From Pipra filicauda (Eukaryota; Chordata; Aves; Passeriformes; Pipridae), in NCBI RefSeq assembly GCF_003945595.2, contig NW_024104998.1, positions 1 to 64,000 on the forward strand: a DNA stretch of 64,000 nucleotides. Direction: 5' to 3'. Positions 46,051 through 59,500 of this stretch are shown piece after piece; the first letter of the stretch is position 1; every line of letters begins with the position of its first letter. Under the pieces are notes generated by a model. It saw nothing but the letters and a program-made list of their open reading frames with translations. It did no database searches and was not told the DNA's origin. Position numbers and translations under genes: made by a program.

Positions 46051-48786
46051 AATTGTCAACTGCCTTTAGATAGGAAGGGACTGATTTGTAGGTCCTGTTA
46101 GCTCTCCCTGAAATGGGTGGGAAGAAGACCTTAGATTTACCTGATTTAGCAGTTTGGTGTGCAGCACCTCTTGGTGAAAGAGTTTTTGTTCACCTAGAAT
46201 CCACATGGACTGGTTAGTGAGTGGCAAGTCTGTATAGAAATTTATTACTAAACACTGCCAGCTGGCGTGAATGGAGCTGCTAGGGCAGTCCAGTCTAGTA
46301 CTTTAGCTGTAGTTTTCTTGCTCAGTGGAAACTGTAGAGGTTCTGATGGAGACAATTTGTTTTTAATGATTTGATGTCATGTCCTGTGTAGGACTGGCTT
46401 TTATCCTTCTTACTGAGTTATCTTTGGTGAGCAATCTGAAGATAGGATGAATACCTTCGCAGGATAACATCTCAGCTCTTCAGGGCTTCTTATCTGCTAA
46501 TAGTATATCCCACACTTAATGCTGAATTGGAGGGAAACAATTATTAAACTACTCCCAAGGAAGGTATTTTTTTCTATACTCATAGTACAAGATACAGAAG
46601 CCACAACGCAATGGAAGGGAGAAAGGCAAAGAGGAAGCAGAATTTAGAGGAACCGGTCAAGCAAACCAAGCAGCCCTTTAAGGGTTTCAGTGCTCCAGAG
46701 TTTGCCATACCATAATAATGTGCTAGTATTAGATTATTCCCAAAGTACTCTGGATGGATTTGGTAGATCATTAAAAGTGAGAGATTTCAGAAATTATAAA
46801 GTTAGTGATAATAATGGTAAAGTAGAATACTGGAGGTATTAAAAAAAAAAAAAAATTAGCTGTCATATTTTTTTTATTTGGAAACAGGACATTTTCAGAA
46901 AAAGTATTTCTATTTAGATTGTACATACTAAGACTAATCTGCTTCACTTATTAACATCCAGCATATTTTCCTCTTCTCTCTTGAGCTAATTCTTTTCTCT
47001 CGCTTCCATAGAGAAACTTTGACTTATTCTCACAAGGTAATTACTTGGTAGTTGTGACAGTTGTTTTGGAACAAGGACTCATATATTGAACCATACTCTG
47101 GCTTATAAGAAAACTTATGTTTAATAAAACCTCTGATACTGGGAAATTGCTGGTTTATTCAGCTAGAAGGTCTTTGCCGAAATTTTTCATAACAAAACGA
47201 AAGTAAATGAAACTCTGAAAGTTGATGTGATATGCAGAAGAAAAATCTGGATGGTAATTTGTACTTTTACAGCTCCTTTACACTAACAACAAAGTTTTGT
47301 GTTCTCAAAGCTTAGTCTTTAGTATTCATTTATTTCTGTTAATAACTGAAACAATAAAATAACCAAAGGACATACACGATCCAGCAGTTGTCTGGAGGTT
47401 TACTTTTTATAAAAGCCACTCAAATTCTGAAAAGGTAATTAAATGCATGTGAGAAGAACTGAGAAAAAGAAGCAAACAGTCAAAAGAGCCTGAAAACCTT
47501 TTGAGGTGGAAGTTTAGATACATTTCACGGATGGGGTTTAACAGCTTTCAGTATCTGAAGCTGAATCATCAAGACTTGCTAGGTTCTAGGTAGATTTTTC
47601 CAACATTAAAGGACTTTAATGAGGAGACTTTTTTTATGGGTATGAAATGTTTAATTGTAAAAACAGGAAAACAGATAGTGGTAAATAGGAGTCACAATTT
47701 AGAATTACTTCAGAAATAAGTCTTGCAAGGTGTCCAGGAGGTAATTTTGCAAGGCCAGGAGATAACATGTGACTAATCTGTGGACCACTATCAAACAGAT
47801 ATGCCACAAGAGATGTTATGCAACACCTCCATGGGTTCCCCATTCTGCAGTAACAGATTATAATAAAATTTAAAAAACCAATGCAGAATGCATATGTTTC
47901 TGAAAGCCAAGGAACTATGCTAAATGCCTGTACAAGACTACAAACCAGAATTTTATTTTCTTCTCCAAACATTTGTTTTTTGCTTGTTCTTAAAGAATTT
48001 AACTAAGTGGACCTCTCAGCTGGATTTAAAACTACAGGCCAGATTATGCAATCCTCATACTCTGCAATTAGTTACTCTGCACTGAGTCTGCATCCTGCTG
48101 AGTGGCTGTAAATCCAAGTATCTCCTGCTACCTTCTCAAAGGCACTTCGCAAGATTAATCATATAATCTCTATTGAGAATTCTGGCATTTATCAAATGTT
48201 TAATGTTGTATACGAAACAAAAACTGGGGCTATAATGCTTTAGGAAGATATATTTTGTAGATCTTAGGTTGCTGCCAGTATGAATTACTGAGCTTGTTGA
48301 TATTGATCATATAAAATCATAAACTGTGCAGGTTTGCAGATTATGCAGTATTACTCTGCTCAGAAAAGGCTTTGTTCACATGGCAAACAGAACATCATAA
48401 GGAACTGGCATCCAAAAATTCAGCCAAGCAAGATTTTTTGGACAGAGTTCTTTCTGCCACCGGCCCCCGCTTTCTGATGTCTGAACAAAAATGACATTTT
48501 GAAAATGGAAAATATAATGTAAAAAACCAGTCTTTTGTTAAAAATACAATTTAAATTGAAACCTTATGTACAGACAACTAAAAAATTGTCTACAATCTGT
48601 TAAGCGTTAAAATAAAGTTCAGCATGATAAGAATGCGTACCATCTCATCACAAGGTTTGCTTTGCAAGCTGTTGCTTCAAAATATGCAGAAGGTATTTTA
48701 AATGTCTCAAACAGGACCAGACTTCGAGGGAGGCAGTATCTTTCATTACAATAAGGTAGCTGCAAAAAATAAGCCAGGCTCTGATT

Positions 48787-48850
48787 TGAATACAATTTGA
48801 AAACAATTACTCTAAATCTGAATACAATTTGAGAACAATTGCTCTAATTG
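48787..48850. repeat. Two-copy tandem duplication, 32 bases
   Basis: 'tgaatacaatttga.aacaatt.ctctaa' is repeated at 48787 and 48819 with two substitutions. Confidence 0.85.
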
Positions 48851-49199
48851 TACTTATGCTGAGGGCATGCAGTCTTACCTACTGCTTTAATATCAGCAAA
48901 AAGATCACCTTTGATAAGTCTGTCTTTTTTATGAATTCTTCATTTTCCTTTCAAACTTTTGAAAATAGCTTCTATGGCAACAATAAAAAAAAATCATAAG
49001 AACCCTTTTATACAGTGAACTATATAAGATGGTATACTCCATTCTGCTGCAGTACCTGCTCAATGATCAGCAATAAACAGGAGCACTAAGTTGTCAGGTG
49101 AACCAGCCTTGCTTATGTCATTGAAATTGGGCTTCTTGGAGTAATTCATGTGTGAATGCTTTTCGGCATTTTTTGTGGGTATGGTGGCAGAGTGTAGAC

Positions 49200-49310
49200 T
49201 TTGTTTTATCCAAATTATCTTTTTTATGGGTTTCCTGGGCTGTGGGGTTTTGTAGGTTTGGATTTTTGGTTGGTTGGTTGGTTTTTGGGGTTCCCCTCCC
49301 CCCCCCCACG
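49200..49310. repeat. G/T-rich low-complexity stretch with TTGG repeat and C10
   Basis: T- and G-rich plus strand including a short (ttgg) repeat and ending in a C-run of about ten. The open frames opposite it are artefacts. Confidence 0.75.
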
Positions 49311-52300
49311 TAGTTGACAGAAACATAGTTTCTCCAAAAATTTTTTTTTTAATTTGGAAATATGAAATATGTTAGTAATTTTGAAGATAAGACCTGAAGA
49401 TAAGGCAGCATAAAATAAGTAACAAGTAAAGTGGCCTAAGCCTTATTGATTATACTCCTGGTGGAGAGAGGTCATTCAAGTTAAACACCACTCCATTTGT
49501 TTATGAGGCAGCTTCAGTAAACTTTAGAAACTCTGACAGCATCCTTTTACTTTCATCACTGTTTTTCCTTTATGTATTATTTTTGAAAGAAAAAAATGGG
49601 GTTCAATGAAAGAAAGGGGAGAAAGCTTTGTAACTAAAAGCATTATTTGTAATTCCAAAATCGTGAGATTTTAAACAGTTTTTATTAATCTTTTGCTATT
49701 TAATTATTTTCTCTCTTAAATGAAAGCTAAGAGGTTCTTTTTGTGATGACAGGACTTCTGCCACCAGTGAGGGAGCAGAAATATGAAGAAAAAGGATTGC
49801 AAAAGCCATGAGACAATCTTCAGCACTTTTACTGACTACAGTCATCAGCCGAAACTGCACAACTGAAGTGTGAAGAACTTTGATCACATTAAAACTTTGC
49901 AGAACGCTGGTAAAATATGTTCCTGTCCTCATGAGTTCAGAGGCAGAGACCTCACTCCATGTGCATTGGGAGTACCTAACAGTAGAGATTTTGAATGAAT
50001 GTGAGTATTCACTCCTAAAATTTAACAATCCATATACATGTTGGAAGAACCACACTATCGAAGACAGCACAACCAAATGTATCCTGGAATCTTCATACTA
50101 CAGGAATATATCCATGTTTATTGTACCATACTGTTCCTATAGAGAAGAGAAAATTCCTGAAGAAATTTTCTGAAGAGAAAATTCAATTTCAAGGTTTACC
50201 AAAGTGATAATTCAAATGCAATGTTTATGTAGCAGATACAGAACTATTTAAATACTCTCTGAAATGATGCATACTCAGAAAAACACTATTTTAACACAAA
50301 ACAGTCTGCAAACATTTTTAGTTCTCTGCGTATGGAAGAGCTGTTTTCCAGTCTGCAAATATTTTATTCGGAGAAGTGGAAACATCAGGCAGCAAACAGA
50401 GCTCAGACAAAGGAAGGAAAGCTATCAGAACTCTAATAAAGGAAATTACTTGTCTGCTACAATAAGGATGATTATAAGGAGTTAGGCTTTGCATATAAAA
50501 AATTTGTGGAATACTTATTTGTAAAAAACTGTTTGCCCTCGTTTGCTTTTTCAGGCTGAATATGCATCATAATCCTACAGTTTCTCTGATGCCTAAAGCA
50601 ATATACATGCTTTACTTCTGCATGGGAATAATTTTCATTCAGAGCTGTAAACTACTTCATTAGAAGTATCCAATGGGATCTGTGAGACAGAAGCTGTTGG
50701 GCTGTGGGACAGTCATCTCATGTATCATTTTAGTCCTATTTAAACATAAATTTTATTTGACACTGGTAATAATACAGTTAAAATGGCTTTTTCAACTGAG
50801 CTTATGTCACACCAGAAGAGTTCAAAGATGAACTTCTGGTTGTGACTTTTTAACAGCAGATTTGCTCTGCAACACGTTTCCATTATATTACAACTTGGAC
50901 AATATTTCCAGAGATAAAACACTTACATATATTTTTAAGTTAAAGTAGCCTAAAATGTATTAGTGTGTAGAATGTGAGTTTCACAGTGAAAAAGAACAGT
51001 CATAACTAGTTTTTAATTTTAGGTCTGATTCAGCAATTGTTAATATATTTCCAAATACTTCTGTGCTCAGTAAGCTGTGGGAGGATTATGCAAAGATAAC
51101 GTATCCTAATTAAGTTTTACCTTGCAATACAACCATTAATAAAAAAATTAATCATGATGAGAAGAATGTGCACAATCAGTAGTGAAAGATCTATAGATGT
51201 AATGTAAAATTTTTTTAACAATAACTGAGATCAACTTATCCTGGCTGATCTATGAAATTTATTTCAGGTTTTGTAAACCTCACAAATGCCAGGAAAAAAA
51301 ATAAAGCATCTTTTTGTTCTTCACTGTTCATCTTCCCCTGTAGCGTGTTTTACGTTCTTCTGGTTGTGAGAGTTACTGGAACCATCTGCAAAATATACTG
51401 TAGAATTTCAATTTCTAGTGTAAGAATTAGTTTGTTGTAATTATTGGATTTTTATTAATTCAGCCACAAATTAGAATTAGTACTGCTAAGACAGTTTTTT
51501 TAGAGGAAAAAAATAATTTTGTTTGGTTTTTAAATAACTCAGATAAGAAGAATAATAAATTACATCTGACAGTGGTAAGACTTAAGAAAACATACTGCTA
51601 AGGGTTCCATAATTATTTAATGGAAAATTAGGTGTCAGATAAAAATGCAAAACAGTCTACTGTGAGAATGTTGGGTCATTCTTATTAAGTTTACTTATAT
51701 TCCTCAGACTAGACACACAGTCATATTGTTTGCAACAAGTCTGTCACAGGGAAATGGGATCTCTCCATGTGGACCCTATCCCCATGTTTGACAACATTTA
51801 ATGCATTTGTCCTTACATCAGCCCTCTGGGTAGTGTTAAGTCCAGTGAGACACATCTCAGCTCACCTGAGATAACCCAGGAAAAGGTTTACAGTTGACTG
51901 TTCTTCTCTAGCTTTTTCTGCCCTGTGCCAGATTCTTTTTGATTCTCAGAATAAAGCTGAGCAGTTAGAAAAGGCTACTTGGGGTGCACTGAAGAAATCA
52001 GAGGCATTCCCTGCTGACCTTTATTACTCTTTCTTTCAAGAGAAAGCAAGCCATGCCCTTTGTACAGACAGCATGTTTGGACTTGGCTTGGGAAGAATTT
52101 GAGTTGCAGTCTCTAGCACACAGTGCAGATTGCAGGTAAGTGTGGGAGACTTCAGACAGCTGTGTGAACACAGTCATTTTGATGCAAACAAATGTTTGAG
52201 CCTTTTACACATTGGCATTATGTTGGAAATTAGATTCCAAGTATGAGCGACCTAAAAAACTGCTGTTCAACACTTTCATTATTCTCCAGGACTTCTGCAA

Positions 52301-52912
52301 GGTTTTTGATTGTTTTTAGATCTCTAGGGCTTGATAAACAGATTTCCTGAATCTACAGCTAGTGTATCAACTGGAAAACCACTTTTTTTTAAGCTGAAGC
52401 TTCTTACAGATGTGTCTTTTCTAGGTTTACAGATAAATGCTGTCCAGCTTTGCTGTAAAAGTGGTGTGCTCACTCCTACATTTGAACTGTCCTGGAATTT
52501 TCAATCTGGAAATAAAATTTCAAGTACAGTTTCTTATTGGTACGTACTTCTTTTAAACATACTTGAAGGTTTCGTGAAATTATTTCAAGCTGCTTATGAA
52601 GTTATAAAAACAAAGCTTATTAATTCTAAATTGCATCAAGGCTTTTTCTTCTCTCAGCTTCACAATTAAAATGCATCAAGCCAGGAGCAGTGCATGTGTT
52701 AATTACATTTTTTAAAGTAATCATTAAATAGTTTTTACTTCACACAGAGACCATGAATTCCATGCAGTAAGTTAATTGAACTTAGTAGTAGGAAAATAAG
52801 AGAATAAATCTGTGTTGCAGAAGGCACTGTTAGAAATCTCTGACTAGAGTGGTTAGAAAATGCATGATTTTCTTTTCACACACTTTTGTTAGTCACTGTT
52901 TTATTTAATCTT

Positions 52913-52981
52913 GATAAGGGGTTTTGGACTAGATGTCCTTTTACAGGTCTCTTACAACCCAACCCATTCTATGATTCTATG
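52913..52981 (+). mobile_element. CR1 LINE, short 3' terminal fragment
   Basis: It contains 'ttggactagatg', 'caggtctcttacaaccca' and the terminal 'attctatgattctatg' of CR1. Only about 70 bases remain, on the plus strand. Confidence 0.88.
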
Positions 52982-53438
52982 TGGGCATTGACAAGCCTTC
53001 TGTATCATCTAATACATCCCAGTGTATCAGGACAGCATAATTCATCACTATTTGTGTAGCTTCTCTGCAGCTTCATCCTTGAGCAGTGAAAGAGAAAACA
53101 GTCCTTAGGCAGTTCTCATGACAGTGCACTAATTTTTCCAGCTGTTGTGTGCTCCAGAAGTTTCTCTGCCCACTGAAACTCCACAAATTGCATCTTTCAT
53201 TCCTAGTAGGAAAAAAATTACCCATTCATTACCCATGAAAACTGTTGTGCTATTTAACAGACCTTTAAAGCATGCTCTGTGATGTCTCTCGTAGAAGCAG
53301 TATCGGTGTTATTACTGGAGAAACACAGAACCTTGCAAGGAAAGTGCATCTCTAGATGGGATTGTAACAAGGAATATAATATGGTCCATGCAACATTTAA
53401 TTTTATCTCACTAACAGACTGAGTGATGACTTGTGCAG

Positions 53439-53970
53439 GTTTTGACTGGGATAAAGTTAATTTTCTTCAAAGTAGCCTGTGTATCGTATTTGCTGAAAAC
53501 TGTGTTGATAATACAGGGATGTTATAGTTACTGCTGAGCAGTGTTTACATAAGGCCTTTTCCGCACCTCACTCCACCCAACCAGTGAGGAGGCTGGGAGT
53601 TGCACAAGAAGGGAGGGGACACAGGCAGGACAGCTGACTGCAACTGACCACAGGGATATTCCATCATGCTGAGCATCTAAGCTGGGGAAGGAGGAGGAAT
53701 GGGGAGTGATGGCATTTGTCTAACCAAGTAAACATTATGTACGATGGAGCCCTCCTGTCCTAGGGATGGCTGAACACCTGCTTGCCAATGGAAAGTGGTG
53801 AATAAAACCTTGTTTTGCTTTGCTTGTATGTGTGGCTTTTGCTTTCCCTATTAAACTGTCTTTATCTTTAGCCATGAGTTTTCTCACTTCTGCTCCTCTG
53901 ATTCACTCCCCCCTTCTGCTGTGGGGGGGAATGAGTGAGCTGAGTTCCTGGCTGGGGTTAGACAATGACA
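53439..53970 (+). mobile_element. Avian ERVL-type solo LTR
   Basis: A near full-length copy of the family also at 24590-25040. It starts with 'gttttgactgggataaagtt' and continues through 'aaccagtgaggaggctgg', 'gaccacagggatattcca', an AATAAA just before 'ccttgttttgctttgctt', 'gctttccctattaaactg' and a final 'gctggggttagacaatgaca'. The TATA region differs from the other copy ('atctaagctgggg' against 'atataaagctgggg'). The order of signals shows plus orientation. No internal ERV sequence is adjacent, so it is a solo LTR. The exact start is uncertain by a few bases. Confidence 0.88.
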
Positions 53971-55911
53971 TGACCTTTCAATTACCTTATTTCACAATTT
54001 TTTTTTCATGTACTTTTGGTGCATTTTTATTATCTATATTTTCCTAAAACATATACTACCTAACATTGTGCAACACGCAAGAAATCCAGACTTGGAGATT
54101 TTCAGAAGAGAAGTATTTCAAAAGAGACAGGATCTTGTAATGACAAGTTGAAGTCAACTGAAGCTGGAAGCATCACACTTTGCAATTCTTTTTCTGCCAA
54201 GTATGCAGCTTATCTGATTCACAGTATGACTGTCCACATTTAGCCCTAAACAGTCATTCTCTGTAGTTCAAAAAAATTAAACTTCTGGTCTTTTAAAAAA
54301 AGGAAGCAAAGTACAAAAGTGAGGTCTGTCACAAAAGGACTGAATTTCTCTGGGAACTGAGCAAGCATTTTTCCAGAAGATTTCTACTGAGAACAGCAGG
54401 GCTATCAAGTAGCTCTTTTATGTCTCTTATTCAGATAAGACCTTTGTGCAGTGTTTGCTACTTTTTCACTCTTACAACAGAAGCTAGAGAATGTTTATCA
54501 ACTGCACATTTGTTTCTTGCTCTCTTGGTGTTACCTGTCTGCAATATCTTTTGCTGTTTTTTATGTATGTGCATATGAATATTAACTGAATGCAAAAATA
54601 CATGCATCAGTTGTAGTTCTTATTGGAAAAAATGAGATAGGATATGTGAACATCATCTCCCTAATGCTAAGTGTATACAGTGGATTTTTTTTCTTTATCT
54701 CTATTCTTCCTTCATAGACCTAGAGGGGAAAATGCTGTCTGTAGAATACTATCAGAATATGGACTACAGGCACAAAAAAAATGGCTTATTGAAAACATAC
54801 ACTGTTTTTCACAGTTCTCTCTGAGATAGCAATTTTACTGTCAGTAGACGCTGATCAGAAAGCAGGCAGGAATGTGCTTGGTATCATACTAAACAGTGGT
54901 GTGTGATTGCTTGCCCTATCAGCAATGGTCAAATTTTGCCCAAAGTCCTTGGACTTCTGGCATGGATGAGCTTTGACTTGAGTGCAGGTTTGGGTCTGTA
55001 TCTGGAAGACAGTGTAGACATATCCAAACCAGCCATGTTTATATAAAACCTGGCTAGCAATCAGTATGCAAATAAGGCTTAAATCAAAACAAAAATCATT
55101 TCTCCAATGCAAAGTTAACTTTTTGAATGATAATGACAAGATTACTGGTATAATTTCATAGATAACAGTAATCTTCCCTGGAGCACAACGCTGCAGAAAA
55201 GAAAACCTGGTACTATTTTAAACACAGATAAGAATCTGTTGTCACTTCTCTATTACAATAAATAACTTCCTTGTACTGATGTCACTTCTCTATTACAATA
55301 AATAACTTCCTTTTCAACTAGTTCTAGAATCCTAGTTTGTTTTGTTATTGCATTGGACACTCACACTTTTATTCCCCAGATTCTTTCATTTTAAAACCAT
55401 CTTTCTTCAAAAACAGCCCATGCTTGTTTTTCTGAGTTTACTATTTCTTCTTTTATGTAGGACATATCTAAAAGTATTCCATTTTTTTAAAATGTGCTAA
55501 CATTATCCATATACAATGCACTCCATATACTGCAATAAAATTTTGGCATAAAAAGCTTAGAATGCAACACAACTTTATAATACATTATATAAAGCACTGA
55601 ATACTTTCATGAAGGTAACAGCATTCACTCATTGCTGAGACAAGATAGTTTTGACTGCTGACCTCTAAGACAAAAGGAGAGGTTGTCATTCTCTGGAGAC
55701 ACCTAAACAACTGTGTGATCTTAAATGTAAAAAATTTCATTGATCCTTGCAGAAGATACTGCATGTTTGGTTGTTTTGAGAGATCTTGGTTTTTTGAGTG
55801 TAAGTGACTAGAGCCAGGTAAGATTGTTTGTTGTAAATCATATATTTAGTAATATGTCGTAGTCATAACATCAGAGTTCCTAGTAATTGAATTTTACTGA
55901 CAGTATTGAAC
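53971..55911. other. Intergenic, no gene seen
   Basis: AT-rich, stops in all frames. Contains the 40-base duplication listed next. Confidence 0.6.
55241..55312. repeat. Perfect 32-base direct repeat, 40-base period
   Basis: 'gtcacttctctattacaata' followed by 'aataacttcctt' occurs at 55241-55272 and again at 55281-55312 without a mismatch, separated by 8 bases. Confidence 0.95.
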
Positions 55912-56525
55912 CACAGAATCATAAAATGGTTTGGGTTGGAAGGACCTTAGAGAGTACCTAGTTTCAACCCTGCCATTGACAGAGACACCTTGCTCTAGAC
56001 CAAAACTCCATCCAACCTGGCCTTGAACACTTCCAGGGATGGGGAATCCTCAACTTCTCTGGGCAACCTGTGCCAGTGCCTCACCCCTCCTCCCCCCCCC
56101 GTAAATGATTTCTTCCTAATATCTAATCTAAACCTGCCCTCTTTCAGTTTGAAGACAGTCCCCCTTGTCCAGTCACTGTATGTTCTTACTGTATGTTCTT
56201 GGGAAAAGTCCCTCTCCAGCTCTCTTATAAGACCCATTCAGGTACTGGAAGACCATACTGAGGTCTCCCCGGAACCTTCCCTTATCCAGGCTGAACAACC
56301 CCAGCTCTCTGCCTGACTTCACAGGAGAGATACTCCAGCCCTCTGATAACCTTGGTGGCTTTCCTCTAGTCTTGCTCCAACAGGTCTTCATCCTTCCTGT
56401 GCTATAAGTCCGAGTGGGGACTCAAGGGCAGAACAGAGGGGCAGAATCACCTCCTGGCCATACTGCTCTTGGTGCAGACCAGGTTGGTTTTCTGGGCTGT
56501 GAGTGCACATTTCCTCTTGACAGCA
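55912..56525 (-). mobile_element. CR1 LINE, 3' end
   Basis: In plus orientation the copy starts with the complement of the CR1 tail ('cacagaatcataaaatgg', 'tttgggttggaaggacctt'), passes through 'caacctggccttgaacac' and 'ctgtgccagtgcctcacc', and runs to 'ggttttctgggctgtgag'. It is the ORF2 end plus 3' UTR on the minus strand, 5'-truncated, with a C-rich expansion near 56090-56100. The open frames at 55995-56391 are remnants of ORF2. Confidence 0.95.
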
Positions 56526-59500
56526 AGGTGCAAAATGATGAATACCATTTGTATGATTAGATCAAGAAGTGTGAATGTTTTAATATGGTCTGCATGATTT
56601 TTGCTGTTATTTCTGATTATGGTTACATTTACTCAGCTTTTGAAACCATAATTCATCTCTCATGCCTATTATAATGGCAGGTTGGGTGGTGACAGAGTGG
56701 GATCCATTTAAAACACTTAGAAATCTGAGGGGATACTGAATACTGAATGTTGTCAAAGAGTTGCAATCAACACAAAATGAGAATACAGCCTTAGAAACAA
56801 TGCCTTGGTTCTTCCTTGTGAACATTAAAAGTGCATTATTTCAAACACTTGAATGCCACAATTAACTCTGGCATATCTGCCTGAATGCTACGGAGGCTGT
56901 TCCTGTAATCTGGTAATTACCGAAGCAAAGTCTGACTTATCAAATTTTAGTTTATAATTCCAGAGTTCTAGTGATGGTGATAAATACATGGTGAAAAATT
57001 GCAGAACAGCTTTTGAAAGCTTTCATTTTTTTTAAGGACCAAAAAAAATGCAAAAGTGTTGGAGAGATGTTTAAAGGTTGTTTGGCAGAATATCTTAAAG
57101 TTCATGTTGTAGACCGCATCTAATAAAAAGGATCCAGTGCAAAAGCTAGGGGAAAAAGTGGTTGTTGTGTGTCTCAGTGTTTCTTGGTGTGCCTATTATT
57201 TTTTTTTCCTTGCTGTGTCTACCAAAACCTACATGAATTAAATATTTTCCACATTTCCCTTCATGGTGAGAAAAGCTGGGCCTTGAGAAAGTTGTTCCTT
57301 AAAATAAGACTCATGTCCTTTTTTTCCTGTCTTGCTTGCACTGAGTTCTCTCTGTTTACAATCCACCTGTTGTTCTAGATTTTTTCTCAATTGTTTCTTT
57401 TGTTGAAACAAGGGATTTATGTACTCGTGCACATAAAAATCTCCTCATCTATCATTATACTGAATTTTGAACAGCCTATTCAGTACTAGAGTCAGCAGTT
57501 TGCATATGTTTTTATGCCTGTAGGCTGTCATCATTTGTATCTTCTTAGGTCTCACATTCTCCCGCTCAATAAGGGATTGTTTTTTCTCTATCCCTCAGTC
57601 TTGTCCGAATACTCTTCAGAGCTTTATCTTTTTAATAAACTCTCTTCTGTTCCAGGTTCAAGAATGAAGACAGTGCTTTTATTTTTGTATCTGTTTGACT
57701 TGGTGAATTTTTTTTGTTGCTTCAATAGCTATGCTTGTACAGACACTTCAGAATATTACTTAAGGAAGAAGGTAAAGCAAACCTACCTTTGTCTCCCTAG
57801 TATGGTACTTGAAGTACGTAACCACATACTGCACACTCACTCTCAAGAGTTATTGATACTAACATTACAACTAAATTGCACTTTCTCCATTTACAGTTAG
57901 AGCAGATACAGAGTTCTGTCCTAGGGACTGACCCTGACCTAAGTTGGTTGATAAATGAGAAACTGTGAAATGACATCCTCTCAATGTCCAAAGTGGGATA
58001 AAATCCCAAAGTGGGATGGCACTGAGATGGTACTTCTTCTTGCACCATGTCAGGCTCAAGCCCCATCCCTGTCTCTCCACCCCCGCTGCAATAGCTTTTA
58101 CATTTTTTACAGCATAATTAAAGATTAATTGAACCAAAGAGGCAGACTGAAAAAGGGCATGTGGCCACGCAGTCGGAGCACTCACTGGGGAGTGACTGGA
58201 AATAGTTTAATCCCATTTATGTACCTTGTTCAGTAACTGTTCTTGAAATAGTATCAGGAATCCAATTTTTTTTTTCATTTCATATTTCAAATTTTACTTT
58301 TAGTGTGTAAGTCTTACTAATAGTAATCAAATCATGTTTTTCCTGTAGTGGTGGAAACATTTTTTAGCCCTTTCATGGGAAGCAGAAGAAGTCCCGTTAG
58401 CCAGGGCATGTGCCGAGCCCCAGCCGCGAGGTCTTTGTTGCACTCTGGGTAACTTCAGCACCTCTAAGTACCTCAATCATTACACAAGCATTTCATCTAA
58501 TGACAGGTTAATTAATAACAGGCCTTGAAGCAAAGGACCAGGAGAGGCCCTTGTGAAGTGAAATCCCTTTCATGTTACCACCAGCCCTGGATTGCAGTGA
58601 AGACACTGCAAGAGCAGTGGGAAGGCCTCACCTATGAGGTGAGAAAGGCAACTCTGGACATTCCCCTGGTGAGGGAATGCCTTGAAAGGGTACTTCAAGC
58701 AGCATCTCTGCCTCACAGGAGCATCCTGCCTGCTGATCTTATAACTCTCTTTCCTGGGACTTGCTGCAGGGCTATCCCCCAGCTGTCCTGCATGGAGCTA
58801 GTGTTAGGAGACTCAGGAAGGGAGCTGGTTATTAGCAGTGCTAAAAGAACTACCGTGGAACACAGAGGCAGGTGTGTGGATTATAGTGTAATCTGCCTGG
58901 GGAGGAATGATTGCACGATGCACAGAGACCTTTTGAGTGATGCCTATCAAATACACAGCTCATGGCACTTCATGGCATTTGGGTGTCTGCAAGATAAGGT
59001 GCCAGCTAAATGGTGTTTTCAGGCTGAGTAGATAATTCCTCACTGAATGCCTACACGAAAGACCTCTCTTTTCTCTGGATCTGGCCCAAGTTCATACTAG
59101 CTGTGGTTTGATTGTTACCTACCTCCTAAGGGTTACATTTTCTCTAAAGGACTCACACAATAATCTATTCAAAAAAGTAATCTTCCATTGCCTCAAGACA
59201 GGCAAACTCTTTTGTTATTGTCATTGTGAAACTCCTCAAAACTGAAGCACTTTTACATAGTTCAGTCTTTAAATATCCTCTTTTATTCTCATTCAAGAAA
59301 GTCTAGTTTTGATAACAGTCCAGGATTTTAGTATTTCATTTTAGCTAAAGAAAAAAAATCCAAGGAGAAATATGGTAGTTTTTATTCCTTAATTTATGTC
59401 CTTTTTTTTCTGAAGTAGAGCAGTGAAATCTTGCTAACAACATATAATCAAAGTAAAATAATCTTTTCTGTAATTTTAGTTTTAGCAATTCTTGAAGTAA

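Larger units (their letters stand above)
45131..52912. other. Intergenic DNA upstream of EMB
   Basis: About 7.8 kb without a supported gene. Contents noted: a purine-rich tract (45974-46050), a 32-base tandem duplication (48787-48850) and a G/T-rich low-complexity stretch ending in a C10 run (49200-49310). The 126-codon minus-strand frame at 49696-50076 is unsupported. Confidence 0.6.
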
